Shown here: positions 24,201-36,600 of the stretch, in pieces
Position numbering within the stretch: position 1 is the first letter of the stretch
Layout of the letters: every line of letters begins with the position of its first letter
Assembly: GCA_914767715.1 (NCBI GenBank)
Contig: OU612071.1
Span: 744,001-808,000, forward strand
Origin: Membranipora membranacea
Taxonomy: Eukaryota > Bryozoa > Gymnolaemata > Cheilostomatida > Membraniporidae
Direction of reading: 5' to 3'
Length of the DNA: 64,000 nucleotides
The notes under the pieces: model-generated
Databases searched by the model: none
Told to the model about the DNA's origin: nothing
Seen by the model: the letters and a program-made list of their open reading frames with translations, nothing else
Translations under genes and position numbers: made by a program

Positions 24201-26342
24201 TAAAACATCTTTACAAGATGACGTTGATGAAAATAAAGTGATGAAAAAAAATGGTCAGTCATGCATGTTTGATAACCAATAGATGCAAGACAAAACTTGC
24301 TTCTCCGGGCTTTTGAGTACTATTGGTACATGTACTCTCACAATACAAATCTTGTTGTGTGATCACCCCTATAAATATATGACAAGACAATAGGTGGTTG
24401 AGAGTAGCAGTTTTTTATTACTGCTATGACTGTCCGTTTCACATAGATTCCTCGTTTTCACCACATCTTTTTCTAGATAACCAATAATATGTTGAGAGTA
24501 CTCACCCGTTGCATGTCTGGTTGTTAAGATGATTCATTAAAAAGATAAAGAACTCATTAGCATCTTGCTGTCTTCCATTTACAATGACTGGAAACAACTC
24601 TGAAAGACACAAAACACATTGAAGATCATCTGTTGTTGTTAACCAAAAGTTATTTTACAGTACTTTCCTTGAAAAGCTCGTTTTAAAAACAATTTCTGAT
24701 CAAGATTACAGGCGCTATAGATAAACTAAGTTTAAAGTAACAAAATTTCAAAACCTGTTTGCAGTCTATCTTATCTATCTAGTGCACTGAAAAAACACAT
24801 TACCTTTCATCATAGGCATAATGATTTCCCATTCACCATAAATAGCTGCCAACGCACAATGCGAACCGAGATCTGAAATAGAATTGATGAGTACAATGTT
24901 GTAGAAATGATAAATTCCCCTTATTATTATGATGACATATGCCAAAGAATAAATATGAGTAACTTATTCAAAAATTAACTGAGTTTAGAAAAATGGTATG
25001 AAATGGGTAGTGAGGGTAATGTACCAGTCTTATCCCTATATTTGGGTTCACCGGCCGCCTTACATAGTATAGTGTAAAATAAATTAACCATCCTCAGTGA
25101 TTTAACGGGTAAACAAAAATAATTGTGTTGTATCATTTGTAGGTCCAACTATGTGTATATTGCTTTGCCACAGAATCGCAGATACTATCTCTCTGGATTT
25201 ATTTCTTGACGCATTTTTCTCCTTTTTTCAAAAGTCTAAATTTTTATTGTACGCACACATTTATATAAAAACTATGAGTTATCAGCTCACACGAAAATGT
25301 GAGGATAACTTGACACATGTGGTGTTATAATATGTTAACTCACCTTTACAAAGATCCTCAGTCAAACACATCTTGATAGCTTTTGTCTCCCTTAGGACTT
25401 GAATAATAGAGTTGAGGAAACAGTTGTTAAATTTGTTGCTCAGTCCTTGTCTAAAATGCAAAACCCAATATTAGTTAATTTATAACCGATATAGTGCGAC
25501 CAAGAGTGACATTGAAGTAGGATACAATCTACATTCACCATGGTTGGGATGAGAACAGGGTTAACATCTGATAGTGAGTACAAAGGTATTAATTATACAT
25601 GCGATTATATATATATATATATGTCAATAAAGCTAGTAGATTTATATTTTTTATATGTTAATTCACCGCTTAACATCATTTTTCCCAGACGGTATCACTT
25701 TACTTTTCCACATTCTACTCACTACAGGATATCATGTACATCGCATCTTAGCTAGGTTAGGCTCGTTTCAGTTTGACTTATTGGCAGCTAACACCAATAC
25801 ACTGCTTGTGGAGTTTTGCGAAATGGAGAATATTTTCCTTGTTAATGCTCTTCTCCCTCAAGGTTACGTTGAAAGATGTATGTGTAAGTGTTAAGTGTTA
25901 TTCTCATATGAAACTCTTATCCTTGAAGACCGAAAAGAATTTATTCTGCTGAGCTCAAGATCAAGCACCTAGATGTTCTTACTAGATCCTCAAACAATTA
26001 TTTGCCACTAGTTAAAACAATAGAACACAAAATATGGAATAATGACAAGTATAATTAATATATTCAACTCACAGAGTGTCCAGTTTCTGGTATAGAAAGA
26101 AGGATGACAGAAAATGTTTATATATTTTTCCGAATATATTATATGTTGTAATGCGATTCAGTATATTGTATTATGCTAATGCTGCGATAAGATTAATGTT
26201 TGACAAAAACATAGTCATTGAATAATATACTACATATGTCAACATCTTTGTGACACAGAATAGTCCTGCTACTTATGTTAACAATGAAATGTCTCAATAT
26301 ACATACCTTAATTCCTCTCCGAGGGCACCTAAGGGTTGCCAT
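18232..26342 (-). CDS. Ubiquitin-specific protease (USP/UCH family), 15-16 exons
   Basis: Predicted exons, 5' to 3': 26307-26342, 26073-26086, 25344-25450, 24804-24872, 24506-24599, 22671-22785, 22148-22221, 21588-21729, 21458-21530 (tentative), 21279-21406, 20956-21030, 19427-20440, 19080-19141 (start uncertain), 18769-18901, 18582-18631, 18232-18359. Phases agree except at the junction into 19080-19141. The protein (~750-770 aa) has a Cys box (GLSN..NNCFLNS), a QQDANEF motif, two CxxC pairs for zinc (CCAC and CPNC), a His box (SGHYY) with a following ND, and YMLFY closing the catalytic domain. It should remove ubiquitin from proteins. A ~480-aa polar, probably disordered tail follows. The stop overlaps an AATAAA signal. 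The ATG at 26342 is inferred from a 12-codon exon; a longer 5' end is possible. Confidence 0.85.
23430..24252 (+). mobile_element. LINE 3' end (reverse transcriptase C-terminus and tail)
   Basis: In one frame the sequence reads as the C-terminal part of a non-LTR reverse transcriptase ORF: a YLTYG motif is followed by LQQKRALPII, then the ILPL...FKVMYNLSP region, as in CR1/L2/Jockey-like elements. A stop at 23844 interrupts the last residues. The 3' end is a GATGAAAATAAAGTGATGA-type tail, split from the coding part by the SINE at 23940-24136. It lies in a USP intron, opposite to the gene. It is a fragment and not mobile. Confidence 0.75.
23940..24136 (-). repeat. tRNA-derived SINE, family 1, copy 2
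   Basis: On the minus strand an A-box (GCTCAGTTGGTTAAAGCGCC) and a B-box (GGTTCGAATCCC) sit at tRNA spacing. They are followed by a specific tail with CCCCCAGGTGTGCTCCGACC and an end near TTTCGCCGCCC. The same order occurs on the plus strand at 58255-58456. Two matching copies with a shared non-tRNA tail show a SINE family rather than a tRNA gene. Confidence 0.8.
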
Positions 26343-28425
26343 ATTGCTCTCTAGCCAGAGTTCACCTCCTCTTTCTCAGTGTGCCAATTGCCAATTGTTG
26401 ATAAGAAATGCAATAATCTGTCAAATGATTAACTCCCTACTATCAAATTTCTGTTTTTTTTTCTCATGGATTAGCTAAATAATATAGGGGAGCTTATAAA
26501 GCCAAATTTCATAGAAACTGATAGCCAAAGGAGTAGTCATATTTTCGGAGATGAGATGAAAACTCCAAATAACACAATCAAAGCATATAATCCAGTAAGA
26601 ATAATTATAGTTTGTTTACTGAAGTGGATGTTGCCCAAGTAATGAATAGAATAACAAGAAAAATGAAAGCATCCTACTGACTACATCAAGTAGTTGGGTG
26701 TTAACATTTGGTACCAGATAACCCTAGCAACACTTTGCGCGTATAAACTGTTTGATATTTTCCATTTATTTCTGTACCAGGTCGACAGTGAGAACAAGAT
26801 GGAGTGTGTTTTAACTTTACATAACTTTTTGACATAATAATACTCTACAAATTTCTCAAAGGGCTTGAAATGCTGATGTGGCTAGGTTGCAGAGTTAGGC
26901 CTCTACGCACTATAATATATGCATATGGAGTCCAGCCAACTTTCCATTTATAATGTAAGGTGAAATGAAACATGCCATTAAAATCAGAATGCGTAGATCT
27001 ATGAATAACCAAACTTTAAGCTACAAATCACTTTCATCATTCCTTGTGTTGTTTACAAATCACCATCATGATCATTTTTTTTAAAAATTTGCATTTCACC
27101 ATCAACCGTAAATAACTCTTGGTTAGAACACATTTAGCTTTCATTCCTGAGTAAGCATGCAAACATGAGCAATATGTAACCCTTGTTGGCATGGCAAGTT
27201 CACAGGTTTGCAAAAAATTGTATGATGCAATTATCACAAACCAAAATACTGTGGCTGTTGTTTGAATTCAGAATTGCCTTCTTATAAGCATAACACAGAT
27301 AACTCCAGAAATATACATACAGTAAGCAGACCAGAAATGCGTAAACAATTAGCATGTTCATGTTTATTGCAGCTCATTATATGGACTATTTATTTAGGTT
27401 GATTTTGTCTGTAATACTTAATATATGCCACATTGAAGCTCATTTTATCAAGATGAAAATATAGAAATAGAAATATAAAATATAGTGTCAATGACGTGAC
27501 TAATTAGCTGCATCGCCAGGTCATATTGTAGAACAGTCTTTCATAATAGGAACTGGGCAGGTGAACATTTGTACAAGAAACTCCTACACTATAGTCCACT
27601 TGCAGCAAGACAATCTTCAACAGATTGGCACCCAGCAATCGCTGTACAACCCTATGAGAGTAGAAGATACTGCGGTATCACATATTGCAGATTGGCTTAC
27701 CGAGGATCTACATCCATCAATCTGGATATAACCCTATGTGATTGGAAGATACTATGGTATCACATATAGCTGATAAGCTGATAGCTAGTCAGATCCCCAT
27801 AACTGTTGCAATGTGTCATTCATAGCAATTTGGCTCATAGTCTGTCAGGACTGAGTGTTCTCTATCCAACCTCAGGAGTGGAAGATATTAAGTATCCAGT
27901 AGAGCATATATCAGATTTGGATGACCAATCACTAAATACAGCCTAAATAGTGGATGATAATGCACTGTCATATTATAACAGATTTGCAGATCAATTTCCC
28001 CAGTCTTCGTACAACATGAGAGGTAACATATATTTTGATATCGGATATATAAAAGATCAGCCCATTCTTCATTACCCAGAGTTATCACTCACAAACAGGT
28101 GGAGTTACCGTCACGTCTCCTTGATCTCATGCAAGATGTAAAATGGAATTGCTGCGCACATATGATGTCAACGTAATTTACTTTGGTTGAATCCTGGTTT
28201 TATAAAGTGTTTCCATCTCTTCTCACTGTGAAAGAGGAACAAAGAAGTCCCGGGCCTGTAAACAGAGTTTGATATTACATATTAAAATAGTGCTTATTAT
28301 ATTCATTTATTATATTATAACATTTTGTTGTCTCGATGTGAAATTGTAATGAAACATTGTTATGTTTGTTCTTCTTTAATTGAAAGTACAACACCTTGGG
28401 CTATGTTTTATATTATGGGCCAAGT
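26343..28425. other. Gene-free stretch upstream of the USP gene
   Basis: Should hold the USP promoter on the minus strand. Nothing else is recognisable. Repeated phrases such as CCCTATG.GA.T.GAAGATACT occur near 27640-27760, suggesting an old local duplication. Confidence 0.4.
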
Positions 28426-29520
28426 TTAACTATTCGGGGCCAAGTTTCATTTCATGGGGCCAAGTCTTATATTTGGGGCCAAGATTTCATAATTGAGACC
28501 AAGTCTCATTCCGTGGAGCCAAGTTTTACATGAGGGGCCAAGTTTTACTAATTGGGGCCAAATTTCAGTACATGGGGCCAAGTTTTATATTTGGGGCCTA
28601 GTTTTACTAATTGGGCCAAGTTTCATATTTGGGGCCAAGTTTTACTAACCGGGGCCAAGCTTTACTAATTGGGGCCAAGTTTCATTCCATGGGGCCAAGT
28701 TTTATATGAGGGGCCAAGTTTTACTAATTGGGGCCAAGTTTCAGTACATGGGGCCGAGTTTTATATTTGGGGCCAAGTTTCATTGCATGGGGCCAAGTTT
28801 TACTAATTGAGGCCAAGTTTCAGTACTGAGGGCCAATTTTTACTACTTGGGGCCAAGTTTCAGTATATGGGGCCAAGTTTTACTACTTGGGGCCGAGTTT
28901 TATATTTGGGGCCAAGTTTTACTACTTGGGGCCAAGTTCCATTGCACAGGGCCAATTTTTACTAATTGAGGCCAAGTTTCAGTACTGAGGGCCAAGTTTT
29001 ACTACTTTGGGCCAAGTTCCATTACACGGGGCCAATTTTTACTAATTGGGGCCAAGTTTCAGTACTGTGGGCCAAGTTTTACTACTTGGGGCCATGTTTC
29101 AGTATATGGGGCCAAGTTTCATATTTGGGGCCAAGTTTCATTTTTGGGCCAAGTTTTACTAATTGGGGCCAAATTTCAGTATATGGGGCCAAGTTTCATA
29201 TTTGGGGCCAAGTTTCATATTTCGGGCCAAGTTTTACTATTTGGGGCCAAGTTCCAGTACTTGGGGCCAGGTTTTACTAATTGGGGCCAAGTTCCAGTAC
29301 TTGGGGCCAGGTTTCACTAATTGGGGCCAAGTTTTATATTTGGGGCCAAGTTTTCTTGCATGGGGCCAAGTTTTACTAATTGAGGCCAAGTTTGGCTCGG
29401 GCCAAGTTTGGCTCGGGCCAAGTTTGGCTCGGGCCAGGTTTGGCTCGGGCTAAGTTTGGCTCGGGTCAAGTTTGGCTCGGGCCAAGTTTGGCTCAGGCCA
29501 AGTTTGGCTCGGGCCAAGTT
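28425..29520. repeat. Combinatorial GGGGCCAAGTTT minisatellite
   Basis: About 1.1 kb built from a constant core, GGGGCCAAGTTT, separated by 7-9 nt spacers drawn from a small set: TACTAATT, CAGTACAT, CAGTACTG, CATATTT, TATATTT, CATTGCAT and near variants. Unit length is about 19-20 bp. The last ~140 bp switch to a uniform 15-bp unit, TTTGGCTCGGGCCAAG. Open frames across it are a consequence of the repeat and I do not call them genes. Confidence 0.9.
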
Positions 29521-29709
29521 GTCGCACTTCCATGCGTTCAGCTAGCGTTTTGCGTTTAAAACTCAATTAGTGTCAAATAAGCGCACATAAACGCTTTATG
29601 CGTACAGGTTGGCAAGTATGGATTGAGAGCAAATACTGAGCTCTGATTGGTCAATTTTGTTGGACGCAAGCTCCACCTCTCCCACCCTCCCTGATTCTAA
29701 AAGGCATCA
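29521..29709. other. Solo hAT-like end
   Basis: GGTTGGCAAGTATG ending at 29620 matches the terminal inverted repeat of the element at 352-1347. No partner end was found, so this is probably a truncated relative. Confidence 0.4.
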
Positions 29710-30260
29710 TGTATTACTTTGGAGTTGCCCCACCACACATAAATGAAGGCAACTCCCATTTTTACATGCTGCTGGAATACAAAGGTATAAATAACGTGAA
29801 GTAGCCAGAAACCTGTCAGTCACGTAGCGGCAAACAGACTACTATCATATTTCGTACCGAGGAATCATATAATACCTTTGTACCAACTACATATTTATAT
29901 ATTATTATTACATATTATGGATCCAGACAAAAACACCAAAAACCAACAACAAAAGTAGACCAAACCTAAAAAGCAAAGAAAAAACGAAGAAGGCAAGAAT
30001 GGGAGTGCGACTCTACTTATGACTGTTTACTGTGCAATATGTATACTCATGAAGACAGCTAGATTGCTCATATGAGAATTATATTACTTGTAGAGTCAAC
30101 CAAAAGGCTGGTGGCTAGTAGAGAGGACAATCCACTGATAGCTCTGTACTGATGAGATCTCAGACATTTGTAACAGTGATTTGAGGTGAGCCTGTTCTAT
30201 TGATTGTATTGAGTTTAGTTGTATCAGTTATTCTAAAACCCTTAGTTTCAACAACAATGT
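29710..30260 (+). repeat. Dispersed ~550-bp repeat, copy B
   Basis: Matches 9430-9990 in inverse orientation. It ends about 330 bp upstream of the shared leader of ANK-NTase-TPR copy 2. It carries the same GGAGTTGCCCCACC hairpin start and paired TACAAAGGTATA blocks. Confidence 0.65.
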
Positions 30261-30652
30261 AACTTTGCCACATTCATCTTGGAAAATTCTTCTCAGTCAT
30301 AAACAAATTCCATCCATAGATTTGTGAAATGCCGCAATATACAGTAAGGACCTAATTGTATGTAACGTAATAAGACTGAATAGTGTAGTAACAGGAGTTG
30401 GTATTGAGTCGCAATCCAAAATCAAGGTTTGTGTGGATGACTGGATTGTGATTTATATAAAACTTCTCTCCCTCCTTTCTGGCACTGAATTATGACAAGA
30501 GAACTCCACAGATCAACTCAAAACAACCATCTGTAGATGAACCTTTGAAATCTGCACTGATATTTACTCTTGAATGCTGCTCATTATAATCATTGAAATT
30601 TATGTTATTTAGGTATCAGACATAAGAACCACCTACTTGACGGAGCAGAATA
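30261..30652 (+). promoter_or_regulatory. Upstream region and leader of copy 2
   Basis: The stretch 30586-30652 is nearly identical to 2229-2295 and contains the presumed 3' splice site at about 30613 and the leader to the ATG at 30653. Sequence left of 30586 does not match the upstream region of copy 1, so the two genes probably have different promoters. Confidence 0.5.
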
Positions 30653-33600
30653 ATGGAGCTTGGCTTATCAGAGTCTTTATTACTTGCATCACAGAAAGGT
30701 CTCACAGACACAGTGAAAGCTATATTAGATACTCTAACACCAGATCAGCAGCTGCAGCTCATCTCTAATAAGACTAAATATGATGGGACAGCTTTATACG
30801 GGGCATCAGAGCGAGGTCACACAGAAACAGTGAGGGCTTTATTAGATACTCTACCACCAGAACAGCAGCTGAAGCTCATCTCTATAGAGGATAAGTATGG
30901 TAGGACAGCTTTATACAGGGCATCACTCGAAGGTCACACAGACACAGTGAAGGCTTTATTAGATAATCTACCACCAGAACAGCAGCTGCAGCTCATCTCT
31001 ATAGAGGATAAGGATGGTTGGACAGCTTTATACAGGGCATCACTCGAAGGTCACACAGACACAGTGAAGGCTTTATTAGATACTTTACCACCAGAACAGC
31101 AGCTGCAGCTCATCTCTATAGAGGACAGGGATGGTGATACAGCTTTATACAGGGCATCATTGGAAGGTCACACAGACACAGTGAGGGCTTTATTAGATAC
31201 TCTACCACCAGAACAGCAGCTGCAGCTCATCTCTATAGAGGATAAGGATGGTTGGACAGCTTTATACAGGGCATCACTCGAAGGTCACACAGACACAGTG
31301 AAGGCTTTATTAGATACTTTACCACCAGAACAGCAGCTGCAGCTCATCTCTATAGAGGACAGGGATGGTGAGACAGCTTTATACAGGGCATCATTGGAAG
31401 GTCACACAGACACAGTGAGGGCTTTATTAGATAATCTACCACCAGAACAGCAGCTGCAGCTCATCTCTATCGAGGACAGGGATGGTGAGACAGCTTTATA
31501 CAGGGCATCATTGGAAGGTCACACAGACACAGTGAGGGCTTTATTAGATAATCTAACACCAGAACAGCAGCTGCAGCTCATCGCTATAAAGAATAAGTAT
31601 GGTAGGACAGCTTTATACGGGGCATCATATGAAGGTCACACAAACATAGTGAAGGCTCTATTAGATAATCTAACACCAGAACAGCAGCTGAAGCTCATCT
31701 CTATAGAGGATAAGGATGGTTGGACAGCTTTATACAGGGCATCACTCGAAGGTCACACAGACACAGTGAAGGCTTTATTAGATACTCTACCACCAGAACA
31801 GCAGCTGCAGCTCATCTCTATAGAGGACAGGGATGGTGAGACAGCTTTATACAGGGCATCATTGGAAGGTCACACAGACACAGTGAGGGCTTTATTAGAT
31901 ACTCTACCACCAGAGCAGCAGCTGCAGCTCATCTCTATAAAGAATAAGTATGGTAGGACAGCTTTATACAGGGCATCAGAGGAAGGTCACACAGACACAG
32001 TGAAGGCTTTATTAGATAATCTGACACCAGAACAGCAGCTGAAGCTCATCTATATAGAGGATAAGGATGGTTGGACAGCTTTATACAGGGCATCACTCGA
32101 AGGTCACACAGACACAGTGAAGGCTTTATTAGATACTCTACCACCAGAACAGCAGCTGCAGCTCATCTCTATAGAGGACAGGGATGGTGAGACAGCTTTA
32201 TACAGGACATCATGGAAAGGTCACACAGACACAGTGAAGGCTCTTTTAGATAATCTATCACCAGAACAGCAGCTGAAGCTCATCTCTATAGAGGATAAGG
32301 ATGGTTGGACAGCTTTATACAGGGCATCACTCGAAGGTCACACAGACACAGTGAAGGCTCTTTTAGATAATCTAACACCAGAACAGCAGCTGAAGCTCAT
32401 CTCTATAGAGGATAAGGATGGTTGGACAGCTTTATACAGGGCATCACTCGAAGGTCACACAGACACAGTGAGGGCTTTATTAGATACTCTACCACCAGAG
32501 CAGCAGCTGCAGCTCATCTCTATAAAGAATAAGTATGGTAGGACAGCTTTATACAGGGCATCAGAGGAAGGTCACACAGACACAGTGAAGGCTCTATTAG
32601 ATAATCTAACACCAGAACAGCAGCTGAAGCTCATCTCTATAGAGGATAAGGATGGTTGTACAGCTTTATACAGGGCATCAAGGAAAGGTCACACAGACAC
32701 AGTGAAGGCTCTTTTAGATAATCTAACACCAGAACAGCAGCTGAAGCTCATCTCTATAGAGGATAAGGATGGTTGGACAGCTTTATACAGGACATCATGG
32801 AAAGGTCACACAGACACAGTGAAGGCTCTTTTAGATAATCTATCACCAGAACAGCAGCTGAAGCACATCTCTGTAGAGGATAAGGATGGTTGGACAGCTT
32901 TATACAGGGCATCACTCGAAGGTCACACAGACACAGTGAAGGCTCTTTTAGATAATCTAACACCAGAACAGCAGCTGAAGCTCATCTCTATAAAGAATAA
33001 GTATGGTAGGACAGCTTTATACGGGGCATCATATGAAGGTCACACAAACATAGTGAAGGCTCTATTAGATAATCAAACACCAGAACAGCAGCTGAAGCTC
33101 ATCTCTATAGAGGATAAGGATGGTTGGACAGCTTTATACAGGACATCATGGAAAGGTCACACAGACACAGTGAAGGCTCTTTTAGATAATCTATCACCAG
33201 AACAGCAGCTGAAGCTCATCTCTATAGAGGATAAGGATGGTTGGACAGCTTTATACAGGGCATCACTCGAAGGTCACACAGACACAGTGAAGGCTCTTTT
33301 AGATAATCTAACACCAGAACAGCAGCTGAAGCTCATCTCTATAGAGGATAAGGATGGTTGGACAGCTTTATACAAGGCATCACGTGAAGGTCACACAGAC
33401 ACAGTGAGGGCTTTATTAGATACTCTACCACCAGAGCAGCAGCTGCAGCTCATCACTATAAAGAATAAGTATGGTAGGACAGCTTTATACAGGGCATCAG
33501 AGGAAGGTCACACAGACACAGTGAAGGCTCTATTAGATAATCTAACACCAGAACAGCAGCTGAAGCTCATCTCAATAGAGGATAAGGATGGTTGTACAGC

Positions 33601-36600
33601 TTTATACAGGGCATCAAGGAAAGGTCACACAGACACAGTGAAGGCTCTTTTAGATAATCTAACACCAGAACAGCAGCTGAAGCTCATCTCTATAGAGGAT
33701 AAGGATGGTTGGACAGCTTTATACAGGGCATCATTGAAAGGTCACACAGACACAGTGAAGGCTCTTTTAGATAATCTAACACCAGAACAGCAGCTGAAGC
33801 TCATCTCTATAGAGGATGAGGATGGTTGGACAGCTTTACACTTGGCATCATGGGGAGGTCACACAGACACAGTGAAGGCTTTATTAGATAATCTAACACC
33901 AGAGCAGCAGCTGCAGCTCATCTCTATAGAGGATACGGATGGTAGGACAGCTTTACACTTGGCATCATGGGGAGGTCACACAGACACAGTGAAGGCTTTA
34001 TTAGATAATCTAACACCAGAGCAGCAGCTACAGCTCATCTCTAATAAGACTAAATATGATGGGACAGCTTTACACAATGCATCAGAGGGAGGTCACACAG
34101 ACACAGTGAGGGCTTTATTAGATAATCTAACACCAGAACAGCAGCTGAAGCTCATCTCTATAGAGGATAAGGATGGTTGGACAGCTTTACACTTGGCATC
34201 ATGGGGAGGTCACACAGACACAGTGAAGGCTTTATTAGATAATCTAACACCAGAGCAGCAGCTGCAGCTCATCTCTATAGAGGATACGGATGGTAGGACA
34301 GCTTTACACTTGGCATCATGGGGAGGTCACACAGACACAGTGAAGGCTTTATTAGATAATCTAACACCAGAGCAGCAGCTACAGCTCATCTCTAATAAGA
34401 CTAAATATGATGGGACAGCTTTACACAATGCATCAGAGGGAGGTCACACAGACACAGTGAGGGCTTTATTAGATAATCTAACACCAGAACAGCAGCTGAA
34501 GCTCATCTCTATAGAGGATAAGGATGGTTGGACAGCTTTATACAGGGCATCATGGAAAGGTCACACAGACACAGTGAAGGCTCTTTTAGATAATCTAACA
34601 CAAGAACAGCAGCTGAAGCTCATCTCTATAGAGGATGAGGATGGTTGGACAGCTTTATACAGGGCATCAGAGGGAGGTCACACAGACACAGTGAGGGCTT
34701 TATTAGATAATCTAACACCAGAGCAGCAGCTGAAGCTGATATCTGTAAGAAGTGAACAGCATGCAGCAGTAGAGGCTCTTGTAGCAAACATATCACCACC
34801 TCTGATGAGAGCGGTAAGCATGATTCTTCCCCTCATCCCTCCCCCTTCTCCACAATGCAATGACAAAATGGCAATCATTACTCTGTACATTTATATCTAT
34901 TGCACTTTTCTAAAAGTTAACAGCCAACAGTTATTGTTTGAAAGTAAATTTTTGACCTCTAATATTTAAAGATGAGCGATCAGATTAAGAAGTCATTTCA
35001 GAAATCTTACATGAAGAGAGGCATTAAAGATCTCGAGTCACAGAAGCCACATCTGAATGATCTAGCTGAGTTCTATAAGGTTAAGTTTGTATCAAAAGGA
35101 GAGTGGCAAGATGCTCTCAAGGTGAGCACTTTATTCAAAATAAATGAATAATCTGTAGGCTATAGGTAGGCCTACTAAATTCAGGTATGATGATTAAATA
35201 CTAAGGAATCATTGCACCTATCTTGACCCTTATAAGGTACTTGAAAACGGTGTTTATAAATGCATAGTACTCATGGTATTTTTAAAATATCTACCCAAGT
35301 TAGGCGAATCACAATTAAGTCACTCTCATTACACAGTTATTTATATATATATGACTATAATTTGATTGTTTCAGGCTTTCACTCTATACAACTCAGCTGC
35401 AGTGACATTCAGTTTATCACCTGATGGTTCATGGAACCAGAGAGCCTGGAAGGTGCTTATGATGTATCTTGACACAGACCGTAACATCAGTGCTGAGACT
35501 TTTTATCAGAATGTTGGTCTGCTCCATGATAGGCTACGCTCAATTAGGAATGAACTAAAATCTCGGATCACGAAACTAGATAGCAAGATCGGAACCAAAC
35601 GGAATCACCAAGAGGTCCAACAAACTGTTAAAGATTCTAATAAGAAGATGGAGGAGTTTGCTGCTCTAGTTGTTGAGAAGTCTCTGGAGAGTATTAAGAG
35701 TCAGCCTCCATGTACATTCTCTGTGGTTGGGATAGGCTCACTAGGTAGAGGGGAGGCTACACCTTATTCTGATATAGAATACCTATTTCTGGTTAAGGAA
35801 GGCAATCATACTGAGTATTTTGAGCGGCTTGCAGTCGTGACATATTTCTATATAGGTGCTCTCAGGGAAACAAAGCTGAGCTCACTGGCGATTGAGGAAC
35901 TGTCAGGATGGTATGTGGACGGAAGAGATCATGGCTACCAAATCGATGGGATAACTAAGACATCAGGGAATGTCCCGACAGGAAATCCTGAGCATCCCAA
36001 TCAGTTTCTTACTACTCCAAGCGCACTCAGTAAAGTATATAAGGAAACTTTCAAACACCCAGACCCTGAAGAGGCTATAAAAGGTGATATAACTGCTATG
36101 CTGAGATTCACCTCTCTTATATACTCGCATGTAGAAAAAGAATCTCTGCTCAAAAACTTTGAGGCTGAGAGAAAGTCCATAGACAAGAAAATGAACTCTG
36201 ACAGACTGAGTGTGAGCCTACAGATGCTGCTCAGTGATATAAAACGGTACAAATTTCAGCCCGGGTTTGATGATTATTTGAACGGGTTCACATTGAATGC
36301 CAAAACTTTGCTATATAGATTCCCCTCACTTGTCCTGCTAGATGCTGCAATCATCAGATGTTCTTCCAAACGGGACTCTTGGCAGGTATTAGAGAGCTGG
36401 AAAAAGTCACTCTTTGAGTCCAAAAAGTCTTTCAACACCTCACTGCAGTTTCTCCTCGGTTACGCATCATATTCACGACTCAGATGCTACATATTCATGG
36501 ATTCTAAGAATGATGAGTTTACCACAGATAATTCTGAGGAAAGAGAAAATGGATGGGATGTCGTACCCACTGGAGACGAAGTGGGGAAGAGACTTGTGTT

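Noticed and set aside
28966-29517. Overlapping open frames with WGQV/LGPSF and ARAKLGPSQ repeats
   Set aside because: They arise from the minisatellite in several frames and on both strands; no start context, splice sites or known domain.
28425-29520. CRISPR-like array
   Set aside because: Repeats are short, spacers are 7-9 nt and recur many times, and the setting is eukaryotic.
32754-32963. Minus-strand open frame within the ankyrin exon
   Set aside because: A shadow of the 117-bp repeat on the coding strand.
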